Of a DNA stretch of 64,000 nt, positions 17,669-25,949 are shown in pieces (position 1 is the first letter of the stretch; the number at the start of each line of letters is the position of its first letter). The notes beneath the pieces are model-generated. The model searched no databases. It was not told the DNA's origin and saw nothing but the letters and a program-made list of their open reading frames with translations. Origin of the DNA: Muribaculaceae bacterium (GTDB lineage Bacteria; Bacteroidota; Bacteroidia; Bacteroidales; Muribaculaceae); NCBI GenBank assembly GCA_023667015.1, contig JAMPAX010000001.1, positions 665,051-729,050 of the forward strand, written 5' to 3'. The translations under genes were made by a program, and so were the position numbers.

Positions 17669-18415
17669 ATGATAGTATCTTCTATACAATCTTTCGGCAG
17701 GTATTGCCTCTTTCTGACGCAGGTTTTCAGAATTCCTGACAAGTGGCGCGAGTTTTTCCGCTCTCTGGTCTTCGAAATCGGTAAGCTCGGTGTTGACTCT
17801 ATACCTCTGGTAATTATTATTTCGATTTTCATCGGTGCGGTGATCTGCATTCAGATGACAATTAATATTGTCTCGCCATTGATTCCATCCTATTCTACGG
17901 GCCTGGCCACTCGCGAAATTCTTATCTTGGAATTCTCCTCTACGATGATGTCGTTGATTCTCGCCGGTAAGGTGGGAAGTAATATTGCTTCCGAAATTGG
18001 CACAATGAGGGTGACAGAACAGATAGACGCCATGGATATTATGGGTATCAACTCGGCGAATTTCATAGTCCTTCCAAAAATTGTGGGCTTCGTATTCTTC
18101 GTTCCGGTCTTATGTGTCTTCTCAATGTTTATGGGACTCTTGGGAGGCTGGTTTATTGCTGAGTTTACTACGATGATTTCTGTAGAAAACTATGTCTTCG
18201 GCATCCAGTCTTTCTTTAGGGAATGGTATGTCTGGTATGCGATTATCAAAACACTCGTGTTTGGATTTATAATCACCTCTATAGCTGCATACTACGGATA
18301 TTATGTGAAGGGTGGAGCTCTTGAGGTCGGCAAGGCAAGTACCAATGCTGTAGTCTCCAGCTCGATTATTATCCTCTTGGCTGACGTTATACTCACTAAA
18401 TTATTGTTGCAATGA
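17669..18415 (+). CDS. mlaE: MlaE-family lipid ABC transporter permease
   Basis: Inner-membrane permease of an MCE-type phospholipid transporter that maintains outer-membrane lipid asymmetry. Seen: about five hydrophobic segments, PLVIIISIFIGAVICIQ, AGKVGSNIASEIGTMRVTEQIDAMDIMGINS (the conserved EIG/EQIDA block) and a C-terminal YGYYVKGGALEVGKAS. 248 aa. The stop overlaps the mlaF start (ATGA). The substrate-binding MCE protein is not next door but at 42.2 kb. Confidence 0.92.
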   Translation: MIVSSIQSFGRYCLFLTQVFRIPDKWREFFRSLVFEIGKLGVDSIPLVIIISIFIGAVICIQMTINIVSPLIPSYSTGLATREILILEFSSTMMSLILAGKVGSNIASEIGTMRVTEQIDAMDIMGINSANFIVLPKIVGFVFFVPVLCVFSMFMGLLGGWFIAEFTTMISVENYVFGIQSFFREWYVWYAIIKTLVFGFIITSIAAYYGYYVKGGALEVGKASTNAVVSSSIIILLADVILTKLLLQ

Positions 18416-19182
18416 TTGAGGCAAAGAATATTTCCAAATGGTTTGATGGCCAGCAGATTCTTTTTGATATCACGGCTACTATGGAAACCGGCAAGACTAA
18501 TCTCATTATCGGTCAGAGCGGTTCCGGTAAGACTGTGTTTATGAAATGCCTAATCGGCTTGCTGACGCCTGAAGAGGGTGGAATATACTACGATGGTCGT
18601 AATTTCAGGAAAATGGATGCTGAGCAGCGCCGAAGCCTGCGCACAGAAATCGGTATGCTCTTCCAAGGATCCGCTCTCTTCGACAATGAGACAGTGTTGG
18701 GTAACGTCATGTTCCCTTTAAAGATGTTCTCGCCTCTATCAAGAGCCGAACAGCTCGAGCGGGCACACTTTTGCATAAAGCGAGTAGGTCTCGAAAATGC
18801 CGATGAAAAATATCCATCAGAGATCTCCGGAGGTATGCAGAAACGTGTAGCCATTGCGAGAGCGATTGCCCTCAACCCGAAATATCTCTTCTGTGATGAG
18901 CCCAACTCCGGACTCGACCCGAAGACATCCATTCTCATCGACGAGCTTCTGAGCGATATCACCCACGAGTATAACATGACAACGGTTATCAACACCCACG
19001 ACATGAACTCAGTACTCGGCATAGGAGAGAACATAGTCTTCATAAACAAAGGCCACTGTGACTGGCAAGGCAACAACAAGACCATCTTCCGCAGCAAGAG
19101 TCAAAGCCTAAACGATTTCGTCTTCGCCTCCAAGCTCTTCCAAGAAGTAAAACACTACCTGGAAAAAGAATACGATGACTGA
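18412..19182 (+). CDS. mlaF: MlaF-family ABC transporter ATP-binding protein
   Basis: ATPase partner of MlaE. Seen: IIGQSGSGKT (Walker A), FQGSALFDNETVLGNV (Q-loop), SGGMQKRVAIARAIAL (signature) and LFCDEPNSGLDP (Walker B; the usual TAG is replaced by NSG), NTHDMNS (switch His). 256 aa. Codon choice in the last third shifts visibly towards C-ending codons, which I note without explanation. No hairpin follows directly. Confidence 0.92.
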   Translation: MIEAKNISKWFDGQQILFDITATMETGKTNLIIGQSGSGKTVFMKCLIGLLTPEEGGIYYDGRNFRKMDAEQRRSLRTEIGMLFQGSALFDNETVLGNVMFPLKMFSPLSRAEQLERAHFCIKRVGLENADEKYPSEISGGMQKRVAIARAIALNPKYLFCDEPNSGLDPKTSILIDELLSDITHEYNMTTVINTHDMNSVLGIGENIVFINKGHCDWQGNNKTIFRSKSQSLNDFVFASKLFQEVKHYLEKEYDD

Positions 19183-19281
19183 CTGAGATAGTATAGACAC
19201 AGACCTTTTTAACAGTGTTACAAACGCCGGTGCCTATTTCCTGTTATGAGGACGAAATAAAACATGCATTCCAAAATACTC

Positions 19282-19312
19282 TTGCATATTCAGAACGTTT
19301 TGACTAACTTTG
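19282..19312 (+). promoter_or_regulatory. Possible promoter of the small secreted protein gene
   Basis: CTTG, 20 bases, TAACTTTG. The -7 box is perfect and the -33 box is one base off. It would give a leader of roughly 140 bases before the start at 19463, unusually long for this window. Confidence 0.45.
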
Positions 19313-19462
19313 CTTTCATTCTCAGGAAGTGTGGTAGCTTTTATGTAATTAGTCAACAGACTTTGCTTTTAGGTTGCTGACTTTTGAGAGTCATGAGGAG
19401 TGATAGAATTAAATAAAATAGATGGATAAGGCAAATTTTTGTCAAACACTAAATTTTACATT

Positions 19463-20308
19463 ATGAAAAAACTTTTACTTTCCCTCGCAGTGCTCGCCAC
19501 TGCAACTTCTGTCTCGGCAGCTCAATGGGCAGTTGTCGGCGGCTACAACAACTGGAGTCTTGAAACTGCTAAACAAATGGAAGAGAAAGAGACAGGCATC
19601 TTCCAATGCACCATCGAAAGCCTCAGTAGCGGCTTCAAAATCGTGGACGTTGAAAACAACAATTGGGATATCCAGTATGGTGCACAATCCAGCAGCGACC
19701 TTCTCGTGGTCAACGAACCCATGCAGCTCAAGGGTAAAGTTGATGGTATCGACCCCGCCAACATTGACTTCGCTAATATGGTAACTACAGTAAACAACGC
19801 TGTTTGTGTATTCAACACCAATGACTATACTTTGACCATAAATGGTGACGTTGTGGTAGCATATCCTGATCTATGGATCACCGGCAGCATGTACAGCTGG
19901 AATGCCCCGGGTGAGGGAGCTTCAGTAGCCATGACACAGAACGACGGTATCTACATAGCTACCATCGACTTCGGCGATACTCCTTCTGAGTTCAAAATCG
20001 TAGGTAGAGGTTGGGGGCCCGACTTCTGTGCAGCTGAAGAAAACAATCTTCTCTCCCTTAACGAAGAAGTAACCCTCGTTCGTGGAGGAAAGAACATCAA
20101 GACAAACATCACTGGTATTCACGATGTAACATTCAATATCAACACACTCCGAATCAAAGTAACCGGCGAATCCGCTGTTGAACTCAACGTAGAAGAAAAC
20201 GAAACACCCGTCTACTACAACCTCCAGGGCGTTCAAGTAGTAAATCCTCAGAACGGACTCTACATAGTAAAACGTGGCAACAAAGTCACCAAAGAATTCG
20301 CAAAATAA
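19463..20308 (+). CDS. Secreted two-domain protein with a sorting-type C-terminal end
   Basis: 281 aa; the start is set by the signal peptide MKKLLLSLAVLATATSVSA. It has two tandem domains of similar layout, WAVVGGYNNWSLETAKQM...GFKIVD and WITGSMYSWNAPGEGASVAM...EFKIVGRGW, resembling the beta-sandwich starch-binding domains of SusE/SusF-like proteins. The last 40 residues (VYYNLQGVQVVNPQNGLYIV, then KRGNKVTKEFAK) look like the short C-terminal domain of Bacteroidetes secreted proteins, with conserved YNLQG and GLYIV. It ends with a strong terminator. Function unknown; glycan binding is inferred. Confidence 0.7.
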   Translation: MKKLLLSLAVLATATSVSAAQWAVVGGYNNWSLETAKQMEEKETGIFQCTIESLSSGFKIVDVENNNWDIQYGAQSSSDLLVVNEPMQLKGKVDGIDPANIDFANMVTTVNNAVCVFNTNDYTLTINGDVVVAYPDLWITGSMYSWNAPGEGASVAMTQNDGIYIATIDFGDTPSEFKIVGRGWGPDFCAAEENNLLSLNEEVTLVRGGKNIKTNITGIHDVTFNINTLRIKVTGESAVELNVEENETPVYYNLQGVQVVNPQNGLYIVKRGNKVTKEFAK

Positions 20309-20344
20309 CCCCTATTTTACGATAACAAACAAACTGTTGCAGCT

Positions 20345-20454
20345 GCTGTAGGTTTGCTGCCCACAGCAGAAATAAAACAAAATCGGTTACAACCCCTAAA
20401 AGTTGTAGCCGATTTTTTCAATCTCTAAGTCCTCGTGGGTTTACTACCCACGAG
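20345..20454 (+). repeat. Family 2 composite hairpin element, copy 1
   Basis: Left hairpin GCTGTAGGTTTGCTGCCCAC(AGC), right hairpin CTCGTGGGT / ACCCACGAG with loop TTACT (9-bp perfect stem). The same two hairpins occur at 32.6 kb in the opposite orientation with similar spacing. The middle differs between the copies and here holds a terminator. Confidence 0.7.
20379..20418 (+). terminator. Terminator of the small secreted protein gene
   Basis: A 14-bp stem, AAATCGGTTACAAC / GTTGTAGCCGATTT, with one G-T pair, an 8-base loop and a following T-run, 70 bases after the stop. Classic rho-independent shape. Confidence 0.8.
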
Positions 20455-20579
20455 CCGAATCAATCTATATGTAACATCCTATGAAACAATAGTCTAATCT
20501 TTTGGCATTTATTCAAATATTTAGAATTCCAAAAGCAAATATAACAATTTTCCGGTTTTATAATTTTCAAAAGTGTCTG

Positions 20580-20741
20580 ATAAGTAGATGATCGATTTAA
20601 ATTAAACATTCTGCACGATTATTTTTGTGATAGTTACTTCACTCGAAGAAGGAATAATGCTGGCATTATGACTGATGAGAGAGAGGAAATGTCCAAAAAG
20701 GACAAGCAGAAAGTTTCAATTTAAATTAAACAGCTACTTAT
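20580..20741 (+). repeat. Family 3 MITE-like element, copy 1
   Basis: 162 bp bounded by ATAAGTAGATG and CAGCTACTTAT (imperfect terminal inverted repeats, continued by ATTTAAATTAAAC and its partner). The centre carries TCACTCGAAG, a hairpin ATAATGC/GCATTAT, and TGACTGATGAGAG. It is strongly similar along its length to the copy before dnaA, in the same orientation. No ORF; no target-site duplication that I can confirm. Confidence 0.75.
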
Positions 20742-20918
20742 ATTGAAAATTTAATTAACTTCTCAAAAAAAGTTTAGAAACTCATAATAAGAGACTTGGA
20801 TGGATCCTCTTTGCTTTTAAACACGTTTTTTATAATTTTGGGGCGATTGTAAATCGCCCTTCCAACAGTGCTGTATTGTCATTCTTTCACTTCTTTGTAT
20901 TAGATATTTATATGATAT

Positions 20919-20954
20919 GCGAACAGCCGGGTCTTCGGGGACTCGGCTGTTCGC
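20919..20954 (-). terminator. Hairpin downstream of alaS
   Basis: 11-bp perfect stem GCGAACAGCCG / CGGCTGTTCGC around a GC-rich loop, 23 bases after the alaS stop. It has no clear U-run, so it may act as a 3'-end stabiliser or weak terminator. Confidence 0.65.
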
Positions 20955-20976
20955 GTTAGGCAGGGTGTTATGTTAG

Positions 20977-23604
20977 CTATTGCTGCAGGTGGAGGAGCTG
21001 GAGGATTTTTTCGGCGGCTTGCTGCAGGCCTTCGGGGTCTTTGCCGCCGGCTTGCGCGAAGAAGGGTTGACCGCCTCCACCTCCTTTGATGAGCTTGGCG
21101 GCTTCTCTGACTATCTGCCCGGCGTTGAAGCCTTGCTTTACCATCTCTTCGGAGAGGAACAAGGTCAGCAGCGGTTTGTTTTCGCCGGATATGGTCGTCC
21201 CTATGAAGACTACGTTGCCTTTGACACTCTTCTTGAGGTTGAAGGCTATGTTCTTTACCATCTCGGGGAGGTTGGGTCCGGAGAGTCTTGCTACAGTAAC
21301 GCCTTCTATTGTTTCTGCCTCTTTCATCAGCTCTTTGCTCTTGTCGGCTACTTTCTCTTCGAAGTATTTCTCTACCTGTGAGCGTAGGTCGGCATTCTCG
21401 CGTATGGCTTTCTCTACGGCAGCGTGTATGTCCGGGGAGTTGCCAAGCAGTGCAGCAATGTCTTTGAGGATGTCCTGAGTTTTGTCGAGTAGTTCTTCAA
21501 CTCCCACTCCGCTGACAGCTTCTATACGACGGATGCCTGCTGCAATTGAGCTCTCGGAGAGGATACGTACCATGCCGATATTGCCGGTGTTGGCTACGTG
21601 GGTGCCACCGCAAAGTTCTACAGAGTCACCAAACTTCACTACTCTGACCTTGTCGCCGTACTTCTCACCGAAGAGTGCCATGGCTCCCATCTCGCGAGCT
21701 TCTGCTATCGGCATGTCGCGACGTTCACAGAGGGGAATAGCCTGACGGATGCGAGAGTTGACAAGGTGTTCTACCCTCCGTATCTCTTCGGGTGTCATCT
21801 TCTGGAAGTGGGAGAAGTCGAAGCGAAGAAGATGAGGGGTGACGAAAGAGCCTTTCTGCTCTACATGTGTTCCGAGCACTTCTCGGAGAGCCTCATGTAT
21901 AAGGTGAGTCGCGGAGTGGTTGGCGGAAGTGGCAGCGCGCGCTTCAGTGTTGATAGCTGCTTTGAACTCATCGGCAGGATTGGAGGGGAGTTTATGAGTC
22001 AGATGTACACCTATATTATTTTCGCGTTTGGTGTCGAAGATTTCTATTACTTCTCCATCAGAGCCGGTGAGTGTACCGGAGTCGCCGACCTGACCACCCA
22101 TCTCAGCATAGAAGGGTGTGCGAGCGAGGATAATCTGATAGAAGTCTTTACTTTTTTGATGAACCTTTCGATAGCGAAGGATGCGAGTAGTGCACTCAGT
22201 GCTGTCGTAGCCTACGAACTCCTGATCACCATCGCTGACGTTGACCCAGTCGCCGGTCTCTACAGCTGCAGCATTGCGAGCGCGCTGTTTCTGCTTCTGC
22301 ATCTCAGTATCGAATTCCTGATGGTTGAGAGTCATTCCATGCTCACGGAGAATTAGCTCTGTGAGGTCGAGAGGGAATCCATATGTGTCGTAGAGTGTAA
22401 AGGCTTCAACTCCGGAAATTTCTTTTTTTCCTTCCTTATATGTCTTCTTAATAACGCTATCCAGCAGGCGAATGCCGTTGTCGAGAGTACGCAGGAAAGA
22501 ATCTTCCTCCTCTTTAATTACCTTCTTGATAAGTTCCTTCTGTGCTGCAATCTCCGGATATGCTTCACCCATTTCGTCAACGAGTGTATCTACGAGCTGA
22601 TAGAGGAAGGCCTCTTTGCGGTCGAGGAATGTGTAGGCATATCGCACGGCGCGACGCAGAATTCTACGGATTACGTATCCTGCTTTGGCATTGGAAGGAA
22701 GCTGAGAGTCCGCGATAGAGAAAGAGATTGTGCGGACATGGTCAGCCACGACTCTCATTGCGATATCAACCTTCTCATCTTTGCCATAGGATAAACCTGT
22801 CAGCTGTTCAATGCGAGATATAAGAGGGGTGAAGACATCGGTGTCGTAGTTTGATTTCTTATTTTGCATAGCCATGCAGAGGCGCTCGAAACCCATGCCG
22901 GTGTCGATAACCTTTGCCGGGAGTGGTTCCAGAGAGCCATCAGCCTTGCGATTGTATTGCATGAATACGAGGTTCCAAATCTCTATTACCAGTGGATTAT
23001 CCTTGTTGACAAGCTCAGTTCCGGGAAGCATGGCGCGTTCTTCATCGCTACGAAGGTCAATATGAATCTCCGAGCAGGGGCCGCAGGGACCCACATCGCC
23101 CATCTCCCAGAAATTATCATGGCGATTGCCATTAATGATATGGTCTTTGGGAAGATGAGATTCCCAGATTTCGGCAGCTTCGTTGTCGCGTTCGAGGCCT
23201 TCGGGAGCGTATCCCTCGAAAACAGTAGCATATAGCCTATCAGGATTGAGACCGAGGACATCTACGAGATACTCCCAGGCGAAATCGATAGCCTCTTTTT
23301 TAAAATAGTCGCCGAAGCTCCAATTGCCGAGCATCTCAAACATAGTGTGATGATACGTATCGTGGCCCACTTCTTCAAGGTCGTTATGCTTTCCGGATAC
23401 GCGCAGACATTTCTGACTGTCGGCCACACGCTTAGAACTTGCCGGGCGATTGCCCAAAATAATATCCTTAAACTGGTTCATGCCGGCATTGGTAAACATT
23501 AATGTCGGGTCGTCTTTGATGACCATCGGTGCCGAGGGGACTATCTGATGGCCTTTTTTACGGTAGAATTCCTTAAAGGATTCTCTTATTTCCTTAGAGG
23601 TCAT
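20977..23604 (-). CDS. alaS: Alanyl-tRNA synthetase
   Basis: Charges tRNA-Ala and edits mischarged Ser/Gly. Domains: class II catalytic core ([54 protein letters not shown]), tRNA-recognition helices, editing domain with [14 protein letters not shown] and [13 protein letters not shown] (zinc-binding), and the glycine-rich C-terminal domain [14 protein letters not shown]. 875 aa, full length. Divergent from the M23 peptidase gene, with interlocked promoters. Confidence 0.97.
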   Translation of the reverse strand: MTSKEIRESFKEFYRKKGHQIVPSAPMVIKDDPTLMFTNAGMNQFKDIILGNRPASSKRVADSQKCLRVSGKHNDLEEVGHDTYHHTMFEMLGNWSFGDYFKKEAIDFAWEYLVDVLGLNPDRLYATVFEGYAPEGLERDNEAAEIWESHLPKDHIINGNRHDNFWEMGDVGPCGPCSEIHIDLRSDEERAMLPGTELVNKDNPLVIEIWNLVFMQYNRKADGSLEPLPAKVIDTGMGFERLCMAMQNKKSNYDTDVFTPLISRIEQLTGLSYGKDEKVDIAMRVVADHVRTISFSIADSQLPSNAKAGYVIRRILRRAVRYAYTFLDRKEAFLYQLVDTLVDEMGEAYPEIAAQKELIKKVIKEEEDSFLRTLDNGIRLLDSVIKKTYKEGKKEISGVEAFTLYDTYGFPLDLTELILREHGMTLNHQEFDTEMQKQKQRARNAAAVETGDWVNVSDGDQEFVGYDSTECTTRILRYRKVHQKSKDFYQIILARTPFYAEMGGQVGDSGTLTGSDGEVIEIFDTKRENNIGVHLTHKLPSNPADEFKAAINTEARAATSANHSATHLIHEALREVLGTHVEQKGSFVTPHLLRFDFSHFQKMTPEEIRRVEHLVNSRIRQAIPLCERRDMPIAEAREMGAMALFGEKYGDKVRVVKFGDSVELCGGTHVANTGNIGMVRILSESSIAAGIRRIEAVSGVGVEELLDKTQDILKDIAALLGNSPDIHAAVEKAIRENADLRSQVEKYFEEKVADKSKELMKEAETIEGVTVARLSGPNLPEMVKNIAFNLKKSVKGNVVFIGTTISGENKPLLTLFLSEEMVKQGFNAGQIVREAAKLIKGGGGGQPFFAQAGGKDPEGLQQAAEKILQLLHLQQ

Positions 23605-23646
23605 ATATATTTGTAAATTGTCTGTGCCGACAAGGGCGCGGTTTTG

Positions 23647-23678
23647 TTTGCAAAATTACACCAATTTCTATACTTTTG
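23647..23678 (+). promoter_or_regulatory. Predicted promoter of the M23 peptidase gene
   Basis: TTTG, 20 bases, TACTTTTG, an exact consensus match. Its spacer contains the -7 box of the alaS promoter on the other strand. Confidence 0.72.
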
Positions 23679-23682
23679 CAAG
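23651..23682 (-). promoter_or_regulatory. Predicted promoter of alaS
   Basis: On the reverse strand: CTTG, 20 bases, TAATTTTG. It overlaps the M23 peptidase promoter almost completely, so the two RNA polymerases would compete for the same DNA. Confidence 0.65.
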
Positions 23683-23731
23683 TCGAATTTTATGAAATGG
23701 ACTTTTGTGTCCTTCCGGATTATTCGTAGAC

Positions 23732-24697
23732 ATGAAGAATATATACTATAAGTACAATCCGATAACGGATAGTTTTGAGAGATTTTATCCCTCTTTGAAG
23801 ACGAGACTCGTTGGTTTCGCCAGGCTATTCGGCATGAGCCTTCTCATAGGGGGGGGACTCTTTCTTATAGTTTTTTTTCTTTTGGACTCACCGACAGAGG
23901 CCAATCTTCGCAGGGAGAACTCCCAGTTACGATCAAACTACAACATCCTCGAGCGTCGTCTTGACAATTCATTGAGAGTAATGGAAAATATCCAGAAACG
24001 TGACGATAATTTCTATCGTGTGATGTTGCAGCTTGACCCCGTAGCTCGCGACAGTCGTATCTCCGGTCTTGATAATGAGCAGCGTTATCAAAACCTTTCG
24101 AAACTCTCAGACGCAGCCATGCTGACTAGAGTAGCTCGAGAGATGGATATCCTGGAGCGCCAAATATTAGCTCAGAGCCAATCCTTTGACGAACTCCGAA
24201 AGACTGCCGAAGATCAGACCATAAAATTTCGCCATATACCCTCCGTGTTGCCGTTGCCATTTAATTCATCCATGGTAGCAGCCGGTTTTGGGATGAGACG
24301 CGACCCTGTCAATGCCACGTCTCGCTTTCATTCCGGCATGGACTTCTCCGCATCTGAGGGAACACCGGTGTATGCTGCGGCCGATGGAAGAGTAGAGGCC
24401 GCTTCCAGACGTGGCGGCTATGGTAATTGCATTGATATCTCCCATGGTTACAATTACCTTTCACGTTACGCCAACCTTAGGGATATCCAGGTTAAAGTAG
24501 GCCAGAATGTAAAAAGAGGAGATAGAATAGGTACTGTGGGCAATACAGGCAAATCCTCCGCTCCACATCTTCATTACGAAGTGCGATTCAAGGGAGAGGC
24601 CCAGAATCCGGTGGATTATTACTTTATGGAACTTACCCCCGACGGATATGCCGACATGATTCAGCTGTCGGAAAATGCCGCAGATTTAATGGACTGA
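23732..24697 (+). CDS. M23 family (LytM-type) peptidoglycan peptidase
   Basis: 321 aa. Short cytoplasmic N-terminus, one membrane helix (MSLLIGGGLFLIVFFLL), a coiled-coil (ANLRRENSQLRSNYNILERR) and a C-terminal M23 domain. Zinc ligands are visible: His and Asp in FHSGMDFSA and the HLH of APHLHYEV. The usual YxTxYxHL stretch, whose His helps catalysis in LytM, reads YNYLSRYANL here, so that His is Asn. It may be an active enzyme of altered mechanism or a regulator of other hydrolases. The ATG chosen opens the conserved MKNIYYKYN. merR follows after 30 bases. Confidence 0.88.
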   Translation: MKNIYYKYNPITDSFERFYPSLKTRLVGFARLFGMSLLIGGGLFLIVFFLLDSPTEANLRRENSQLRSNYNILERRLDNSLRVMENIQKRDDNFYRVMLQLDPVARDSRISGLDNEQRYQNLSKLSDAAMLTRVAREMDILERQILAQSQSFDELRKTAEDQTIKFRHIPSVLPLPFNSSMVAAGFGMRRDPVNATSRFHSGMDFSASEGTPVYAAADGRVEAASRRGGYGNCIDISHGYNYLSRYANLRDIQVKVGQNVKRGDRIGTVGNTGKSSAPHLHYEVRFKGEAQNPVDYYFMELTPDGYADMIQLSENAADLMD

Positions 24698-24727
24698 CAA
24701 TACGCCCCCAAAATAGTTAACAGAGCC

Positions 24728-25081
24728 ATGTCAAACCTCAAGGAGTTGCCAATAGAAAAGAAATATTTCAAAATACAGGAAGTAGCCGAAATCATCGGGG
24801 TCACACAGAGTACCCTCAGATTTTGGGAAAAAGAATTTCCACAACTTGAGCCGATACGGTCCGGTACGAATATCAGATATTATACTGCCAACGATATTGA
24901 GCTATTGCGCATCATCTATTATCTTGTAAAGACCCGTGGGTTGAAGATAGAGGCAGCCAAACTTCAGATTGCTTCCAACAGAAAAAACGTAAGTCGGCGC
25001 ATTCAGATTATCAACAATCTAAAAGAAGTAAGAGACGACCTGCAACATGTCCTTAAGTCTCTCGAAAAAATCCGGGAATAG
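24728..25081 (+). CDS. MerR family transcriptional regulator
   Basis: 117 aa. An N-terminal winged helix-turn-helix, KYFKIQEVAEIIGVTQSTLR, FWEKEFPQLEP and IRYYTANDIELL, then a short helical tail with no effector-binding Cys motif. This short form, placed behind an M23 peptidase, is typical of Bacteroidetes; its targets are unknown. A clear terminator follows 32 bases after the stop. Confidence 0.88.
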   Translation: MSNLKELPIEKKYFKIQEVAEIIGVTQSTLRFWEKEFPQLEPIRSGTNIRYYTANDIELLRIIYYLVKTRGLKIEAAKLQIASNRKNVSRRIQIINNLKEVRDDLQHVLKSLEKIRE

Positions 25082-25113
25082 AAATGAGAATAAAATAAGT
25101 ATGGACATAGAAA

Positions 25114-25134
25114 AAGGTCGGAAAAACCGACCTT
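25114..25134 (+). terminator. Terminator of the M23-merR unit
   Basis: 8-bp stem AAGGTCGG / CCGACCTT with an AAAAA loop, then TCTTC. It lies between convergent genes and may serve both. Confidence 0.75.
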
Positions 25135-25255
25135 CTTCAACTTACAATAAATAAACGATTAACACGATGAATGCAACATACTGAGGAGGGGGGAGTTGTA
25201 GTTGTCGGCGAGGTGTGGTATCGTCGGCATGTTAATATCTTTGGAGATAGAAGAT

Positions 25256-25291
25256 TAAGTAGATAGTTGAATTAAATTGAGTAGCTGCTTA
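25256..25291. repeat. Possible mini-remnant of family 3 termini
   Basis: TTAAGTAGATAGTTGAATT joined to AAATTGAGTAGCTGCTTA: the two terminal repeats of family 3 with the core missing. It carries the stop codon of the sigma factor gene. Similarity is short, so chance cannot be excluded. Confidence 0.35.
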
Positions 25292-25798
25292 TTTACCATA
25301 ACCCTGGAGTTTGTTGCGCAGGCGCTTGCGTGCGAAGAATATGCGGCTTTTGACAGTACCCAACGGTAGCCCGAGTTTTTCTGCGATTTCGTGGTACTTA
25401 TATCCGGCTACGTACATATTGAAGGGGACGCGATAGTCTTCGTTGAACTCGTTGACAGCTTTGGTGATTTCCTTTACAGCGAAGGAGCCTTCGGGAGTGT
25501 CAAGGCCGGAGTCCTGGCAAATGTTGAGATGGTAGAGGTCTTCAGTTTTGTCAACTACAGTAGCCTGACGTACACTCTGGCGATAGTTGTTGATGAAGAT
25601 GTTGCGCATGATTGTGAATATCCAACCTTTAAAGTTGACGTTTTCTACATACTTCTCTTCATTGCTAAGGGCTTTGAGAGTGGTGTCTTGAAGAAGATCC
25701 TCAGCGGCTTCACGATTTGTTGTCAGCTGGTATGCAAAACTAAGTAGATTGCCCTGGAGGCCGACTAACTTTTCCTGGAATGATTGTTGCTTTTTCAT
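25289..25798 (-). CDS. ECF-type RNA polymerase sigma factor
   Basis: 169 aa. Region 2: LSFAYQLTTNREAAEDLLQDT, NFKGWIFTIMRNIFINNYR (the -10 recognition helix region). Region 4: YRVPFNMYVAGYKYHEIAEKL, GLPLGTVKSRIFFARKRLR (helix-turn-helix). No anti-sigma gene is adjacent; the neighbour on the same strand is 150 bases away. Widespread in Bacteroidales as an orphan ECF factor; the signal is unknown. Confidence 0.9.
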   Translation of the reverse strand: MKKQQSFQEKLVGLQGNLLSFAYQLTTNREAAEDLLQDTTLKALSNEEKYVENVNFKGWIFTIMRNIFINNYRQSVRQATVVDKTEDLYHLNICQDSGLDTPEGSFAVKEITKAVNEFNEDYRVPFNMYVAGYKYHEIAEKLGLPLGTVKSRIFFARKRLRNKLQGYGK

Positions 25799-25949
25799 CG
25801 TTATTGTGTTTTTATCATTTATATTCTTAGAACACCAGTTTTGTTGAAATTGTTTTAGAAAAAATAAAAATTTTTATCATCATTTCACAAACGGCTCATA
25901 TCCAGAATAAAAATGAACTAAAATTTTTACTATTTTTAAGAAACTTTCC

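Larger units (their letters stand above)
20309..20976. other. 668-base repeat-rich intergenic region
   Basis: No credible gene. In order it holds a family 2 hairpin pair with a terminator inside it, about 120 A+T-rich bases, a full family 3 element, and the hairpin behind alaS. It separates two convergent genes. Confidence 0.75.

Noticed and set aside
20670..20720. Hammerhead ribozyme in family 3 (CTGATGAG followed by GAAA and a TGTCC/GGACA hairpin)
   Set aside because: No stem II between the core halves, no proper cleavage site after the third stem, and the hairpin is not kept in copy 2.
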